DNA of 5,785 nucleotides from Azonexus sp. (lineage in GTDB: Bacteria; Pseudomonadota; Gammaproteobacteria; Burkholderiales; Rhodocyclaceae): assembly GCA_031285115.1 (NCBI GenBank), contig JAITWU010000008.1, positions 1 through 5,785 of the forward strand, written 5' to 3'. Both the position numbers and the translations under genes were made by a program. Positions 4,793 through 5,785 of the stretch are shown here, one piece after another; the stretch's first letter is position 1; the number at the start of each line of letters is the position of its first letter. The notes below the pieces were generated by a model. It was not told the origin of the DNA and made no database searches. It saw only the letters and a list, made by a program, of their open reading frames with translations.

Positions 4793-5785
4793 TCAATCAA
4801 TCCGCTTTTTCGTAAACCGGATCGCCAGCCCCAGCAAAACCGCCGCCATCCCGGCCAAAACGGCCATATCGGGCAACACCACGGCCCACACGTCGCCCGC
4901 CAGAAAAAGCGTTTGCAGGGAAGCGACAAAATAACGGGCGGGGAAAATGTGCGTCACGATCTGAAGCGGCAGCGGCATACTGCGAATATCGAAAATAAAG
5001 CCCGACAACATGATGGCTGGCAAAAAGGTCACGAGAAAAGTCAGTTGATTGGCGAGAAACTGGCTCTTGGTCAGCGAGGAAATAACCAGACCAATGCCCA
5101 GCGCAACCAGCAAAAAGAGCGCCGAAACCGCCACCAGCAACAACAGCGAGCCGCGCAGCGGGACGCCGAACAAAAACCGGCCACCGGCAACGCAAAGCGC
5201 CAGCCCGATGAGGCCCAACACAAAGTAAGGAATGATCTTGCTCAGGAGAATTTCACCGGGCCGCACCGGCGTTGCAAACAGCGCCTCAAAAGTGCCGCGC
5301 TCCCATTCGCGGGCGATCACCAGCGAGGTGAGAACAGCGCCGATCAGCGTCATGACCAGCACGATCACGCCGGGGACGAGAAACCAGCGGCTCTGGTTGG
5401 CTTCGTTGAACCAGGCGCGCGTCTCCACCGCAATCGTCGGCATGGCTGGCGGCGGATTGCCATCGACCGCCTGCCGCGCCTGCCAGACGCCGACCGCGCC
5501 CTGAATGTAATTGGCGGCGATACGGGCGGTATTGGGGTCGGTGGCGTTGACCGCAACCAGCAGCGACGCTTCGCCCCGCGCAAGATCGCGCGAGAAGTTG
5601 GCGGGAAAGCGCAGAATGGCCGAGACCTGATGCGCCGTCAGCAAGGCTTCCGCCTCAGCCATCGTCGCCGCCGGGCGCACGGCAAAATAAGGCGACAGTT
5701 GCAGCGCCGAAACGACGCTGCGCGTCTCCCCCGACGCCTGCTCGACAACCACCGCCACCGGCAGGTTTTTGATGTCGAAGGTCAA
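4793..5785 (-). CDS. ABC-2 type transporter permease, YbhS-like, 5' truncated
   Basis: The frame runs in from the right edge and stops with TGA at 4795-4793, giving 330 or more visible residues. Relatives have about 370-380, so roughly 40-45 residues (cytoplasmic N-terminus and helix 1) lie outside. The visible start, LTFDIKNLPVAVV, is the beginning of the large periplasmic domain. Then come TRAWFNEANQSRW (about 121-133 of the visible part), helix 2, the cytoplasmic coupling element AREWERGTFEALFATP (about 157-172), and further helices with LSGFIFDIRSMPLP before the last one. A Lys/Arg-rich end, RFTKKRID, follows. The protein shares its layout and key motifs with the next gene and probably forms a heterodimeric exporter channel with it. 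An ABC ATPase and an HlyD-type adaptor are expected beyond the edge (5' of it). Its substrate cannot be read from the sequence. Confidence 0.93.
   Translation of the reverse strand: MTFDIKNLPVAVVVEQASGETRSVVSALQLSPYFAVRPAATMAEAEALLTAHQVSAILRFPANFSRDLARGEASLLVAVNATDPNTARIAANYIQGAVGVWQARQAVDGNPPPAMPTIAVETRAWFNEANQSRWFLVPGVIVLVMTLIGAVLTSLVIAREWERGTFEALFATPVRPGEILLSKIIPYFVLGLIGLALCVAGGRFLFGVPLRGSLLLLVAVSALFLLVALGIGLVISSLTKSQFLANQLTFLVTFLPAIMLSGFIFDIRSMPLPLQIVTHIFPARYFVASLQTLFLAGDVWAVVLPDMAVLAGMAAVLLGLAIRFTKKRID

Overview
The window is GC-rich, densely coding DNA with strongly G/C-biased third codon positions. The gene set points to a Gram-negative proteobacterium: a periplasmic sulfate-binding protein with a cleavable signal peptide, a TupC-like ABC ATPase, an APC-superfamily permease, and a tandem YbhS/YbhR-type ABC-2 export pair. 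A betaproteobacterium (for example the Rhodocyclales) is my best guess from the look of the proteins, but this is not proven.

Left part (1-1767), oxyanion uptake. The C-terminal 105 residues of an ABC importer ATPase of tungstate/phosphate type end at 318 (+). A 182-bp convergent intergenic region with little recognisable content follows. On the minus strand, a sulfate-binding protein gene (sbp, 1767-751) is followed after 67 bp by a 60-residue single-pass membrane protein (683-501) of unknown function with a good ribosome binding site. No sulfate permease (cysT/cysW/cysA) genes are visible, so sbp is either an orphan binding protein or its partners lie elsewhere.

Middle part (1768-3385). 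A 220-bp divergent region separates sbp from an APC-family permease of the cationic/neutral amino acid transporter type (1988-3385, +). It holds an AT-rich core with overlapping TATAAT-like boxes on both strands, a hairpin next to the sbp start codon, and an inverted repeat just before the permease ribosome binding site.

Right part (3386-5785), minus strand. Two ABC-2 membrane proteins lie in series: the 5'-truncated YbhS-like gene (running off the right edge) is transcribed first, then a complete YbhR/YhhJ-like gene. They share the same architecture and motifs and probably form a heterodimeric exporter channel, with the ATPase and a membrane fusion protein expected beyond the right edge. The last gene ends directly against the end of the APC permease, with stop codons touching.

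The most notable structure is between the two ABC-2 genes. A 146-bp nested palindrome (4559-4704) has three perfectly paired stem blocks and two pairs of opposed side hairpins, every one with a 3-nt loop. It lies inside a wider inverted repeat (4524-4534 / 4752-4762). It looks like a REP/MITE-type element inserted in an operon that is normally tightly packed. I saw no CRISPR array, tRNA, rRNA, transposase gene or defence system.
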